The position numbers and the translations under genes were made by a program. A stretch of DNA of 64,000 bases. Source: Eubacterium sp. MSJ-33 (GTDB lineage: Bacteria > Bacillota > Clostridia > Lachnospirales > Lachnospiraceae). Position 1 is the stretch's first letter, and every line of letters starts with the position of its first letter. The stretch spans positions 1,780,525 to 1,844,524 of the forward strand of contig NZ_CP076562.1 in assembly GCF_022174665.1 (NCBI RefSeq), written 5' to 3'. The notes beneath the pieces were generated by a model. It saw nothing but the letters and a program-made list of their open reading frames with translations. It had not been told where the DNA came from and did not search any database. Shown one piece after another: positions 45,084-53,988 of this stretch.

Positions 45084-46592
45084 TTACTGCATTATCTCTT
45101 TTATTATCTTGTTTATATTGTCCTGCATACCCTGATACATATTATCTTCTGTCATTGATTCAGCACATTTTTCTGCTTGTTTCTGTTGTAGTGCTCTATA
45201 CATCGAATCCTCTGCATATCTCAAAATTTTCTGCTGCATCTCGTTGTAATCGGAAACCAGAAAATCAGAGCCCGCATGAAGTGATACATCTCCATGATCA
45301 AGCGCAATTACCGGCAGACTCGACGCAAGCGCCATTGCTGCACTATACCCGCCACCGTTTCGGTCTGGATTTACATACAAGTCCATAATCCTATATATTC
45401 CCAACAGGTCTGTGCAATAATCTACAAAGTACAATTGTTCCTGCGATATAGCCTCTTGCAAGAGCTTCTTTTTTTCTTCCAAACCACCAATAAATACAAA
45501 TGCCACTTCATGATTTTGCCTCGTTATACTCTGCACCAGGTGGATGAATGCTTCATCTAGTTCCTGTTCCAACCGGTTTCCCACGACGACACAGACAAAC
45601 TGACCGTCTTTGATTCCATACATCTCTCTTGTATGAACCATCTTTGGTTCCCCAAAATAATGTGAAACCTTCGAAAACCGCACAAATTTCTGCGGAAGCT
45701 GCGCGAGTAATGCATCATTTTCTCCCAGATCAATAAGGATCTGCGCCTCAGACACCGGCAATACTGTAGACATGCTTTGCGCAACAACTGTCGTATATTT
45801 CGACAGCACATCTGCCACCGGATTTATAGTTCCCATACTAAATACAAATAACGGATTCCATTCAAGAATATAGGACAATATCATAGAATAATCCCGGACA
45901 TTCCCTACTTCCATGCTGACTTGATATCCAAAAAATTCTTCTCCTTTATAGCTCCTCCTAATTGGAGCAGTCTCATAACTATCGTCCGCATTCATCGCAC
46001 ACGATTTATACCAAAGATCGTATGTCTCTCCAGCATTACATGGAAGCACTACAAGCAAAACCTCATACCCCATGACATGCTTCAAAAGATACGCCATTTC
46101 CAAAACTGCTTTTGTTGGTGCGTGCAGCTCAGATATCAACTGTTCTGTCACAATCACGATCCTATTTTGATTTCGATCTGCAACCTCTCTATACGTCTGC
46201 ATAATCGGGATTTCTTTCTCCCACTTCCGAACAGTATTGACATGAAACGCTCTGGCTTCTAAATACCGTGTATGACTCACCGCATTCACTTGTACCTCTA
46301 ACATACTACGTATCACAGAATCAAAATCTAATGCCTCTGCGACTTGCAATGCCAACGGCATCCACACATCTGCCGCCCCATTTTGTATCAATATCGAAAG
46401 CACAAACAACAGGTCACTCTTTTCAAGCTGGCTCAGCAGTATATCCTTGATCTTTTGCTGTTCCTGCACTGAAAGCTGTGCGTATTCATGATGTATATCC
46501 GGGAAAATCATTTGCGCATCTTCCGCAGTATAATCGTCCATATGCGCACATATTCGCAATATTTTCTGTATCCATGTTATCGTTTTATCCAT
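45084..46592 (-). CDS. Glycosyltransferase, GT4-like
   Basis: This 502-residue protein has a helical N-terminal extension of about 120 residues, which may bind a protein or lipid partner, followed by a GT-B fold. The first Rossmann half includes RIVIVTEQLISELHAPTKAVLE. The second has FVCVVVGNRLEQELDEAF, VAFVFIGG, YRIMDLYVNPDRNGGGYSAA and DHGDVSLHAG, the pattern of GT4 retaining transferases with Glu/Gly-rich donor contacts. It lies between PseC and the WecE-like aminotransferase. It probably adds the modified aminosugar to the flagellar glycan. Acceptor unknown. Confidence 0.78.
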   Translation of the reverse strand: MDKTITWIQKILRICAHMDDYTAEDAQMIFPDIHHEYAQLSVQEQQKIKDILLSQLEKSDLLFVLSILIQNGAADVWMPLALQVAEALDFDSVIRSMLEVQVNAVSHTRYLEARAFHVNTVRKWEKEIPIMQTYREVADRNQNRIVIVTEQLISELHAPTKAVLEMAYLLKHVMGYEVLLVVLPCNAGETYDLWYKSCAMNADDSYETAPIRRSYKGEEFFGYQVSMEVGNVRDYSMILSYILEWNPLFVFSMGTINPVADVLSKYTTVVAQSMSTVLPVSEAQILIDLGENDALLAQLPQKFVRFSKVSHYFGEPKMVHTREMYGIKDGQFVCVVVGNRLEQELDEAFIHLVQSITRQNHEVAFVFIGGLEEKKKLLQEAISQEQLYFVDYCTDLLGIYRIMDLYVNPDRNGGGYSAAMALASSLPVIALDHGDVSLHAGSDFLVSDYNEMQQKILRYAEDSMYRALQQKQAEKCAESMTEDNMYQGMQDNINKIIKEIMQ

Positions 46593-46610
46593 CTTATTTC
46601 TCCCCCATTC

Positions 46611-47807
46611 TCATCTACGATAATTCCCCACGACCTTGGTCACGGCCTGTATCACATCCTGCACATCCTTGTCTGTCATCTTCGGATATAAAGGAATGCT
46701 CATGATGCCTTTGTAAATCTCCTCTGCAACCGGACATATGCCTTTCTCATAGCCAAGCTTCTGATAATATGGAAACCAATATACCGGCACATAATGAATC
46801 TGACACTGCACGTTTTCCGCACTCATCGCATCAAAAAACTCACGTCTGGTACATGACAATTTCTCCAGATCCAATCGAATAATATACAGATGTCTGCACG
46901 TGTCTGATTCCGGGATTTCCTTTTGCACAATTATTTCCGGCAGCTTCGCAAATGCTTCATCATACATCTGCACAATCTGCTTTCTTCTCACTTTGAATGC
47001 ATCCAGCTTTTTTAACTGGCTGCATAAAAGTGCTGCCTGAATATCCGTGATTCGGTAATTATAGCCAAGCATGATTTGTTCGTAATACCAAGGGCCTTCA
47101 TGTACCGGTTCCTCCATAAGTGCTGGGGCGTGTGTGATTCCGTGTGTATGCACAAGATTGATTTTCTGATATAGCGCATCGCTGTTCGTCAAGACGGCAC
47201 CGCCTTCTCCTCCGGTAATCGTCTTAACCGGATGAAAGCTGAATGTCGTAATATCTGCCAGATTTCCAACCTGCACACCATCATACGTCGTTGCTATCGC
47301 ATGCGCCGCATCCTCTATAAAGATTAAATGATGTCTGTCACAGATTTCCCGGATTTCCTTATGCTTAACTGCCTGTCCGGTAAAATCAACTGCCACAACG
47401 GCCTTCGTCCTGTCCGTAATCTTTGCCTCTATGCTTTTCGGATCTATGTTGTATGTATCCATTTCAACATCTGCGAACACCGGTCTCGCGCCACAATAAA
47501 GTGCACAGTTAGCACTTGCCGCAAATGTAAGAGGGGTCGTGATAACTTCGTCCCCTTCTCCGATTCCTGCTGCCATACAGGCACAGTGCAACGCCGCCGT
47601 TCCATTGCTGACTGCTACCGCATGCTTCGCCCCTGTATACTGCTCTAATGCTCGCTCAAGTTCCTGCGTCCTCGGGCCACAGGTTACATAATCACTCCGC
47701 AAAGTATCTGCAACCGCCTGAATATCCTGCTCGTCAATCCACTGCTTTCCGTAGTATATCTTTGTATCCCGCACCGGTGTTCCACCATTTATCGCTAGTT
47801 TTTCCAT
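46611..47807 (-). CDS. pseC: UDP-4-amino-4,6-dideoxy-N-acetyl-β-L-altrosamine transaminase
   Basis: This PLP transaminase catalyses the second step of pseudaminic acid synthesis, aminating the PseB product. It has 398 residues. The N-terminus has YGKQWIDEQDI and RSDYVTCGP. FEDAA-like IEDAAHAI is near 164-171, and the Schiff-base lysine is K195 in FHPVKTITGGEGG. This TITGGEGG form is typical of PseC. The C-terminal YVPVYWFPYYQKLGY stretch is also characteristic. It is 18 bp from the GT gene and 5 bp after the CDP-alcohol transferase gene. Other pse genes are scattered through the same operon, which is looser than in Campylobacter. Confidence 0.93.
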   Translation of the reverse strand: MEKLAINGGTPVRDTKIYYGKQWIDEQDIQAVADTLRSDYVTCGPRTQELERALEQYTGAKHAVAVSNGTAALHCACMAAGIGEGDEVITTPLTFAASANCALYCGARPVFADVEMDTYNIDPKSIEAKITDRTKAVVAVDFTGQAVKHKEIREICDRHHLIFIEDAAHAIATTYDGVQVGNLADITTFSFHPVKTITGGEGGAVLTNSDALYQKINLVHTHGITHAPALMEEPVHEGPWYYEQIMLGYNYRITDIQAALLCSQLKKLDAFKVRRKQIVQMYDEAFAKLPEIIVQKEIPESDTCRHLYIIRLDLEKLSCTRREFFDAMSAENVQCQIHYVPVYWFPYYQKLGYEKGICPVAEEIYKGIMSIPLYPKMTDKDVQDVIQAVTKVVGNYRR

Positions 47808-47812
47808 GTCTG

Positions 47813-48484
47813 TTACCTCGCATTTCTATTAACCCACAGCAACTCATACAGTCTATATATCAAATCTATCCCCCACAAAATAGGACAAATAATAAAGATT
47901 CCTTTACGTATTGGAAGTAACAAAAGGATCGATGTAATCAGCGTTTCCATAATCGCATCCATTCCGAAAATAATCCCTCTATCGAAGAAAAACTGCTTTA
48001 CTTTCGTATGTTTAAAATTCTCTATTCTCCGCAATCTCGGAACAATGAAAAATGTGGCTATAATTCCATATATCTGCTGTACTCCTATAAATACTACTAT
48101 CCATCCCCAGTGAACCTTCATCCCCATTCCAACAAATGCATATCCTACGGTATAAAAAATTGTATCCGCAAGAATATCCAATTTCCTTCCAAGTTCAGAT
48201 TTCATATTCTTATTTCTGGCAAGATTTCCGTCCACAATATCCAAGCAAGCATAAATCTGAATCAGGATAGCAAGAAGATAATATATCCGGAAATAGGCAA
48301 CTACACATATAACCGGCAACACAACCAACATATTGAACAACGTAACCATATTAGGAGTAATCGGAGAATCAACCAGTCGAATAATCAACGGCTTCTGAAG
48401 TTTCACCAATGTCTGTTCCCACCAATAATTATCTTTTCGTTTCATTATAAACTCAGATTTATTTACTTTCTTTTTCTTCTGCAT
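47813..48484 (-). CDS. CDP-alcohol phosphatidyltransferase family enzyme
   Basis: This membrane protein of 223 residues has the complete CDP-alcohol phosphotransferase motif D85-G-x2-A-R90-x8-G99-x3-D103-x3-D107. Several helices follow. The family moves a phospho-alcohol from a CDP-alcohol, or a phosphatidyl group from CDP-diacylglycerol. It is linked to a cytidylyltransferase (start/stop overlap TAATG) and to a LicC-LicA fusion, both of which make CDP-activated alcohols. I therefore infer transfer of a phospho-alcohol such as phosphocholine or a polyol phosphate to a lipid or glycan in this island. The acceptor is unknown. It differs from LicD, the usual phosphocholine transferase. Confidence 0.88.
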   Translation of the reverse strand: MQKKKKVNKSEFIMKRKDNYWWEQTLVKLQKPLIIRLVDSPITPNMVTLFNMLVVLPVICVVAYFRIYYLLAILIQIYACLDIVDGNLARNKNMKSELGRKLDILADTIFYTVGYAFVGMGMKVHWGWIVVFIGVQQIYGIIATFFIVPRLRRIENFKHTKVKQFFFDRGIIFGMDAIMETLITSILLLLPIRKGIFIICPILWGIDLIYRLYELLWVNRNAR

Positions 48485-49215
48485 TATACATTTTCTCCTG
48501 TCAGGTCATCCTGCTGCCGCTTCCATACATATCCCTCAAACAAATCCAAATCCTCTTTGGTTGTTATTTTAATATTCGTCTGATTACTATACGATTGATA
48601 TATCGGCAGATGAAGTGCTCCCATTAAGCTAGTTGTATGCGGGTCGGTTTTCTTCAACAAATCTTTTTTTTCTGCCTGTTCATATATATCCAGAAGGTAT
48701 TCGAAGCGAAAGCTCTGTGGGCATGCAATCTGGATAAACTTATCCCGATCCACCCAATTTTCACTGATTCCAGCTCCGTCATTCGTCGCCATTAACTGAT
48801 AACACGGTGTACATGCAGCCGCCATCCCATGCTGTCTACAAATACGAAGATTATCGGATACAATCTCCCCGCTTGTAAACGGAGCAGCACCATATTGAAT
48901 CATTACAATATCCTCCAAGGATATCCGCTCTTTCAAAAAATGCATACCATTCATCACGGATGTCTGAAAACTGTCGCCACCATCTACAATCCACTGCACC
49001 TTCGACAGATTGTATTTGTCAATCTGCTCTGCGAGATATTCCCGCCAGTCCGGATGACAGACAATCTCAATTGCATCTACCGCTGCATGCGTTTGAAATA
49101 TTTCAATTGTATAAACGAGAACCGGTTTCCCGAGAATCTCCACAAACTGCTTCGGGCGATCTGCGCCCAGGCGCGTTCCGGATCCGCCAGCCAGAATCAT
49201 TGCTATATTCATCAT
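48484..49215 (-). CDS. IspD/TarI-like CTP:alcohol-phosphate cytidylyltransferase
   Basis: This 243-residue enzyme has ILAGGSGTRLGADRPKQF near the N-terminus, the CTP-binding motif shared by IspD (methylerythritol 4-phosphate) and TarI (ribitol 5-phosphate). QYGAAPFTS replaces the usual HDAARP-type motif, and DKFIQIACPQSFRFEYL matches the later conserved block. The changed HDAARP region argues against a housekeeping IspD. It probably makes a CDP-polyol or CDP-alcohol. It ends in a TAATG overlap with the CDP-alcohol phosphotransferase, its likely user. Substrate unresolved. Confidence 0.83.
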   Translation of the reverse strand: MMNIAMILAGGSGTRLGADRPKQFVEILGKPVLVYTIEIFQTHAAVDAIEIVCHPDWREYLAEQIDKYNLSKVQWIVDGGDSFQTSVMNGMHFLKERISLEDIVMIQYGAAPFTSGEIVSDNLRICRQHGMAAACTPCYQLMATNDGAGISENWVDRDKFIQIACPQSFRFEYLLDIYEQAEKKDLLKKTDPHTTSLMGALHLPIYQSYSNQTNIKITTKEDLDLFEGYVWKRQQDDLTGENV

Positions 49216-50787
49216 TTATTCCTCGTATTCCTTCAATGCCTGCTTTGTATACCGGCGGCAGCTTCTGTATGCCGGCAGGAAGAAAAAGCCATCATCATCG
49301 TTAACTGCCCCTTTGTACAGTCCCCAGCAAAACCAGTAGAACGAGCACAGCGCAATACAAGCGATATAATGCCTATGTTCTTCCTTTGTCAAGGATCTAC
49401 CGACATACTCCTCCAGATATTGCTCCACCTCTGCATCCGTATAATCCCCCCGACAAAGAATACACGCTATATCATTTGCCACATCATTGATACCTGCGTA
49501 CTCCCAATCAATCAAATACAGTTGTTTATCCTGCGTAAATAGATAATTCGGACTATATACGTCATTGTGACATACTGCATATCTTGCAAGTCCATCGTTC
49601 TGCACATATTGATGCAGTTTTTTGTTGTTCGTTACAAAATCCGAAAATTCTTCAAATAGATTTCCTTTTGATACCGTTGCAAACTGCATCAATTTTATGG
49701 CTTCTTCATACGTATCGAATCGCTTCATCCCGTCTATATCTACAACCTTATGTAGCTTATCCAGATATTGCATAGCTTTCTGTCGGACATCTGCATCCCT
49801 TAAATCACACTCTATAAGTTGTTCCACATAATATGATAATTTCCAGCCACTGACATCCATATAGATAAATGACGCATCCAGCTCTAACTCATAGGCCTTC
49901 TTTTGTGCCAAAAGTTCAGACTTCCGATCGACCAGATTTACCGCTGTTCCTCCTGGATGACGGTATACATATGTTTTTCCGCCTACGCTAAATTTAAATG
50001 ATACATTTGTCAATCCCTTTTGTATGACCTCAATATTTAATATGTCATGTGGGTTGCAGTGTAACACGGATACAATATTTCGAATAATGGAGGAATCAAT
50101 ATTATCTAAGAAATCCTGATCAAACTGCCGCAGATCATCCACACTTTCAAATTCCTGCAATATTTCCTCCGGGTATATTTTTGCATACAAGGTAAGACTA
50201 TCCCTGTGTCTGCCATAAAACTCTTCCCAGAACATATTCCCTACACCGAAATCATCAATCTCCTTCTCCATAAGCTGTACATACTTTTGAGAATATGATT
50301 CTGAGAAATATGCAGGTCCCACCATCGCATAGGAATCAGATCCTCCGACAGAAAAACAAGTTATCGCCGATACATCTGAAATAGAAACTGCAAATTCATC
50401 GAACTTCCCATGCTTCCACACACAGGCTCTATAAGACTTATCATCATCGTTCAGAAAAGGATTTTCCAGAAAATAATGATCTGCACAGCAAATATATGTA
50501 TTCCCCAGATATGCTCTCGCCACATAAAGAGAATATAGATTTCCCTTTGTTGCAAACGAATTATTGACAACTAAAATAACACCATACTTTTCTTCCAAAT
50601 AGAAAAAGCGTTCCTTCATAAATCCAACAACAACTACGATTTGCTGAACTCCAGCCGCCCGCAGCTGTTCTATCTGCCGATCAATCAATACTTCTCCGCG
50701 AACCTTAAATAACCCCTTTGGCTTTTCATACGTAAAAGGAGCGAAACGATTTGATTTTCCTGCAGCTAATATAATTGCATTTTTCAT
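49216..50787 (-). CDS. LicC-LicA fusion: choline-phosphate cytidylyltransferase plus choline kinase-like domain
   Basis: This 523-residue two-domain protein starts with a nucleotidyltransferase of the LicC type (1 to about 235), with IILAAGKSNRFAPFTYEKPKG in shortened view and FATKGNLYSLYVAR. The second half (about 245-523) is a choline/ethanolamine kinase fold: VSFKFSVGGKTYVYRHPGG, the Brenner motif H407-N-D409 (HNDVYSPNYL) and the metal-binding IDWEYAG near 425. The fusion should phosphorylate an amino alcohol such as choline and activate it as CDP-choline. The start at 50787 follows AAAGGAGGA. No choline transporter (LicB) is visible. Phosphocholine or a relative is the probable decoration; ethanolamine is possible. 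Confidence 0.88.
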   Translation of the reverse strand: MKNAIILAAGKSNRFAPFTYEKPKGLFKVRGEVLIDRQIEQLRAAGVQQIVVVVGFMKERFFYLEEKYGVILVVNNSFATKGNLYSLYVARAYLGNTYICCADHYFLENPFLNDDDKSYRACVWKHGKFDEFAVSISDVSAITCFSVGGSDSYAMVGPAYFSESYSQKYVQLMEKEIDDFGVGNMFWEEFYGRHRDSLTLYAKIYPEEILQEFESVDDLRQFDQDFLDNIDSSIIRNIVSVLHCNPHDILNIEVIQKGLTNVSFKFSVGGKTYVYRHPGGTAVNLVDRKSELLAQKKAYELELDASFIYMDVSGWKLSYYVEQLIECDLRDADVRQKAMQYLDKLHKVVDIDGMKRFDTYEEAIKLMQFATVSKGNLFEEFSDFVTNNKKLHQYVQNDGLARYAVCHNDVYSPNYLFTQDKQLYLIDWEYAGINDVANDIACILCRGDYTDAEVEQYLEEYVGRSLTKEEHRHYIACIALCSFYWFCWGLYKGAVNDDDGFFFLPAYRSCRRYTKQALKEYEE

Positions 50788-50804
50788 ATCATTCCTCCTT
50801 TGGC

Positions 50805-51848
50805 TCATTCTCTATCTAACATCGCCGCAACGATTCTCTTCGCGCCATTCGCATCTGAAAACCCGCGCATTTTCTCTTTCATGTCCTGCCGCCTCACTTG
50901 ATCCAATATCGTCAATGGGAATTGCTTTTCAAACTGTATCAAAGATTCTTCTTTCTCTGTCGCAAAATTCCCACAATACAACATCATCTGATCTTTCGAA
51001 AAACACTCTGCATCGTAAATCTGATCATCCGCAACAACAAAAAATATCGTAGGAACCAACATAGCACAACACTCATAAAGCACCGTGCTTGCAGCCGTTA
51101 CACACAGATCACTCCGGCTCATCACCTCTGCCATATTAGATATATTTTCCATCACAGAAATATTTTCATGCATATCTGCAAACGCGGTAAGTTCATCCTT
51201 ACTTGGATAATAGCTTCCGATCACAACATTCCAATTACATCTGGAAAACGTCGATTCTTCGTGTTGATATAGGTCTTGCAACACACCCAGAATCATATTG
51301 TACCGATCGCCTCCTCCGCACATCAGAAGGACTTCCATCCCTGCGCAATCACGCACTCGTTCCTGCTTTTCTGTCTCCCGAAACTGTTCACGTAATGGAA
51401 CATATTTTTCTCCCAATAACAATTTGCAATTGGAATCTCTATATCTCTCTGCATAATCAAACTGCCGGTAAAACGCATTATAATTGATCAGAATGTCTGC
51501 ATCTTTTTTCTCAGAAAATAAATCATCAAACACTACGATTTTGAATATCGACTTCATCCGCTTCAGATATTCGTTCGTAATATAATATGAATCGACAAGT
51601 AAAATATCCTGCTTGCCTGCACGTTTACATAGTTCGAAAAACTCTCGGTCTATATCCGGAGATTTCCAATCATCCTGCATAACTAAGGCAGGATATGCTC
51701 TCTGCCTGATAAGTGGTAACGATGCTTCGTCTGAAACCACAAAGCAAACGTCTCTATTTTCCCGTTTTAATTCTTCGGCGATTGTCAGACAGCGCATCAC
51801 ATGTCCGGTTGCAATCTCATGATTCGCATCAGTACGAATATAAATCAT
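50805..51848 (-). CDS. pseG: UDP-2,4-diacetamido-2,4,6-trideoxy-β-L-altropyranose hydrolase
   Basis: This GT-B-fold hydrolase removes UDP from the diacetamido sugar before condensation to pseudaminic acid. It has 347 residues. The N-terminal MIYIRTDANHEIATGHVMRC holds the catalytic H16 of the GHVMRC motif. A glycine-rich LLMCGGGDRYNMI and the UDP-binding TAASTVLYECCAMLVPTI match MurG-like PseG enzymes. It is 4 bp from pseF and 17 bp before the LicC-LicA start. If the island adds an unusual acyl group to the 4-amine, this enzyme must accept it. Confidence 0.93.
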   Translation of the reverse strand: MIYIRTDANHEIATGHVMRCLTIAEELKRENRDVCFVVSDEASLPLIRQRAYPALVMQDDWKSPDIDREFFELCKRAGKQDILLVDSYYITNEYLKRMKSIFKIVVFDDLFSEKKDADILINYNAFYRQFDYAERYRDSNCKLLLGEKYVPLREQFRETEKQERVRDCAGMEVLLMCGGGDRYNMILGVLQDLYQHEESTFSRCNWNVVIGSYYPSKDELTAFADMHENISVMENISNMAEVMSRSDLCVTAASTVLYECCAMLVPTIFFVVADDQIYDAECFSKDQMMLYCGNFATEKEESLIQFEKQFPLTILDQVRRQDMKEKMRGFSDANGAKRIVAAMLDRE

Positions 51849-51852
51849 GTTA

Positions 51853-52551
51853 TTATACCTCGCTATGTACCAATCGGTATTTCATCTCTGCCATCTTCCA
51901 GTCATCCAACGTGTCTATATCCTGCACACACATTTCCGGAAGTATGATTGGTTTAAAATCATCTTCAATGATACCATTATGCGCAAACAGCTTTTCCACA
52001 TGATAAATATAAAACTGTCCTGCATCATGATATTGCTTCTCCAAATCCTGCGAGCGGGTCTTTACATATTCCGGATATTTAAACCTTGCATACCCATTTT
52101 CATCAATGACAAAACAACGCTGTGGAGGATATGAAAATTGCACAACCGGTATTACGACTGCAGGATTTTCCTGCACCATAATTTTCACTGCTTCCTTCAG
52201 GATTGAACTGGTTATAAACGGTGTTGTCGGGTATAAGCAGCATACATATGCATACGCTTTTCCCCGCTCCTTATACTGATTTACAACCTCCATAATCACA
52301 TCTTCCGTCGTTGCATAATCGTCCGCATTTTTCTCACTGCGCATGAATGGCACAACGGCACCATAGTCTCGTGCGATCTTTGCAATTTCTTCGCTGTCCG
52401 TAGATACCATAACCTCATCAAATATGTTGCTTGCAATCGCTGCCTGAATCGCATATGCTATGATCGGTTTCCCGCAAAACTCTTTTATATTTTTCTTCGG
52501 GATTCTTTTACTTCCCCCACGAGCAGTTATGACTGCCACTGTATTTTTCAT
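51853..52551 (-). CDS. pseF: Pseudaminic acid cytidylyltransferase
   Basis: A NeuA-like enzyme of 232 residues that activates pseudaminic acid as CMP-Pse for the flagellin glycosyltransferases. The CTP loop is VITARGGSKRIPKKNIKEF near 6-24, followed by GKPIIAYAIQAA, VMVSTDSEEIAKIARDYGA and the metal-binding LYPTTPFITS. The FRRPPQRCFVI-type substrate region (SYPPQRCFVIDENG) suits PseF better than NeuA. It lies between pseG and the WbqC gene. Confidence 0.93.
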   Translation of the reverse strand: MKNTVAVITARGGSKRIPKKNIKEFCGKPIIAYAIQAAIASNIFDEVMVSTDSEEIAKIARDYGAVVPFMRSEKNADDYATTEDVIMEVVNQYKERGKAYAYVCCLYPTTPFITSSILKEAVKIMVQENPAVVIPVVQFSYPPQRCFVIDENGYARFKYPEYVKTRSQDLEKQYHDAGQFYIYHVEKLFAHNGIIEDDFKPIILPEMCVQDIDTLDDWKMAEMKYRLVHSEV

Positions 52552-52563
52552 ATGAGCACCTGC

Positions 52564-53289
52564 CTATAGATCTTTATTTATCTCACTAAACTGGTAATTC
52601 GAATCTTTCATCAGTATCTCTTTTGTTTTTTCTGTTCCACAGTTCATAAGCATATCCAGAATTGTAAGTCCATCCTCAAATCCCGGAAACTGCTGCTTGT
52701 ATGGTTCTCCCACATAATTAATATACCGATGATTTAATCCCTGCGTTGTAAAGCAGGATATATCCACATATGCAGAACTCCCGAGATTGGATAGATAGGT
52801 ATCGCATCTGGTCTTCCTGCACATATCTACCAGCATATCCGTCTTTTTCCCTTCAAACTCATAATCCCGGTCATATAAAATTTCCGTCTGAACATCCAGC
52901 AGTCGAAACAAATATTCCATAATATAGATATCAATGTCCATTAACCGATCCCAATTTCTGGAATACAGATCCTCCAGAAAATCTTTATATTCTTTCCAAT
53001 ATGGCGATTTTCCATATAGAAGAGAAATCGTTTTATAATTTTTTTCTTTCCAATCTTCCGTATTGTTGAGCATGACATCACAGATATTCTGCTCCATCTT
53101 TCCCTTTGTGATTGTAGGAATCTGTATATATGTCCAACCTTCTTTGGTTCGGACGCGATTTCGCTTCTGCCAGCTCTTCTTCTCAAACTGAACTTTTGTT
53201 ACAAACATAAACTTGTCTGATTTCATTATCTTGCCGATCAGGCCGGGATATGGCCAGTAATTCGGCTGATGTCCGGAAAGCACCATCAT
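52564..53289 (-). CDS. WbqC family protein
   Basis: This 241-residue protein opens with LSGHQPNYWPYPGLIGKI, then DKFMFVTKVQFEKKSWQKRN, the defining pattern of the WbqC family (PF08889) found in O-antigen, capsule and flagellar glycan loci. The biochemical role is poorly known; involvement in modifying an amino sugar or its acyl group is often suspected. Here it sits between pseF and a methyltransferase, 12 bp from each, beside an extra DegT aminotransferase. A likely scheme is that these three modify one glycan constituent together. Confidence 0.85.
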   Translation of the reverse strand: MMVLSGHQPNYWPYPGLIGKIMKSDKFMFVTKVQFEKKSWQKRNRVRTKEGWTYIQIPTITKGKMEQNICDVMLNNTEDWKEKNYKTISLLYGKSPYWKEYKDFLEDLYSRNWDRLMDIDIYIMEYLFRLLDVQTEILYDRDYEFEGKKTDMLVDMCRKTRCDTYLSNLGSSAYVDISCFTTQGLNHRYINYVGEPYKQQFPGFEDGLTILDMLMNCGTEKTKEILMKDSNYQFSEINKDL

Positions 53290-53301
53290 TCCATCTCTCC
53301 T

Positions 53302-53988
53302 TTACTTCTCTGCTGTCAATATATAATTACAGTCACAGAATTTCTGATTATCATGCGTCTCTTTGATATAATCAATTTCCAAATGTTCAAACTTATCGAA
53401 CAATCCACGCAGTTCCTGTTCATCGAAGAAATGCATCAACATACCATTTTCACTATGTGCACATTTATTATCATCTTCCTCATGCACAATAATCGTATGT
53501 GGTTCTCCTTCCAATGCCCATTCCGTTTTATATCGATAGTCCTCTATAGAACGCACAACCAGGAACAACTTCCCGCCTTTTTTTAAGACACGCCGCATCT
53601 CTGTTACAGCCTGTCCTATCGATTTCCAATCCAGATAATACAAACTTCCATAACATACAATCCCATCAAAAAACTCATCTTCATATGGCAGCTCCGTCAA
53701 AGTTCCAACCTGCACATTCTCCGCATACTGCTCCATTCCCTGTGCAATCAGCATCTCCTTCGTATAACGAATCCCTTCATCCGAGAAATCGAGTCCATAC
53801 GGAATAATATTCTCTTTTCCCATAAAAAATATATGTCTTCCTGCACCACATCCAAGATCCAGCACTTTCGTCTTTCCATCACGGACAAAATTGCGGAAGA
53901 CAAACTGTACAACCGTCTCTGATGGATACTTGGGTCTGTATCGGTTATTCTGATGCATTGTCGTCCATTGCTTTCTGCTATCCTGCAT
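53302..53988 (-). CDS. Class I SAM-dependent methyltransferase
   Basis: A 228-residue methyltransferase with motif I VLDLGCGAGRHIFFMG, post-I YGLDFSDEGI, motif IV GIVCYGSLYYLDW and motif VI RRVLKKGGKLFLVV. The start at 53988 follows GGAGG and overlaps the aminotransferase end by 11 bp; the frame open to 54021 is less likely. The Met11-type fold suggests a small molecule or sugar as substrate. In the flagellar glycan island it probably O- or N-methylates a sugar or acyl group. Confidence 0.87.
   Translation of the reverse strand: MQDSRKQWTTMHQNNRYRPKYPSETVVQFVFRNFVRDGKTKVLDLGCGAGRHIFFMGKENIIPYGLDFSDEGIRYTKEMLIAQGMEQYAENVQVGTLTELPYEDEFFDGIVCYGSLYYLDWKSIGQAVTEMRRVLKKGGKLFLVVRSIEDYRYKTEWALEGEPHTIIVHEEDDNKCAHSENGMLMHFFDEQELRGLFDKFEHLEIDYIKETHDNQKFCDCNYILTAEK

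Noticed and set aside
47813..48484. Phosphatidylglycerophosphate synthase (pgsA)
   Set aside because: The family motif is present, but the gene is coupled to cytidylyltransferases in a glycan operon rather than to lipid or competence genes.
48829..49542. Plus-strand open frame of 237 codons across two genes
   Set aside because: It runs antisense to the IspD-like and LicC-LicA genes, both with clear catalytic motifs, and its product is Cys/His-rich with no motif.
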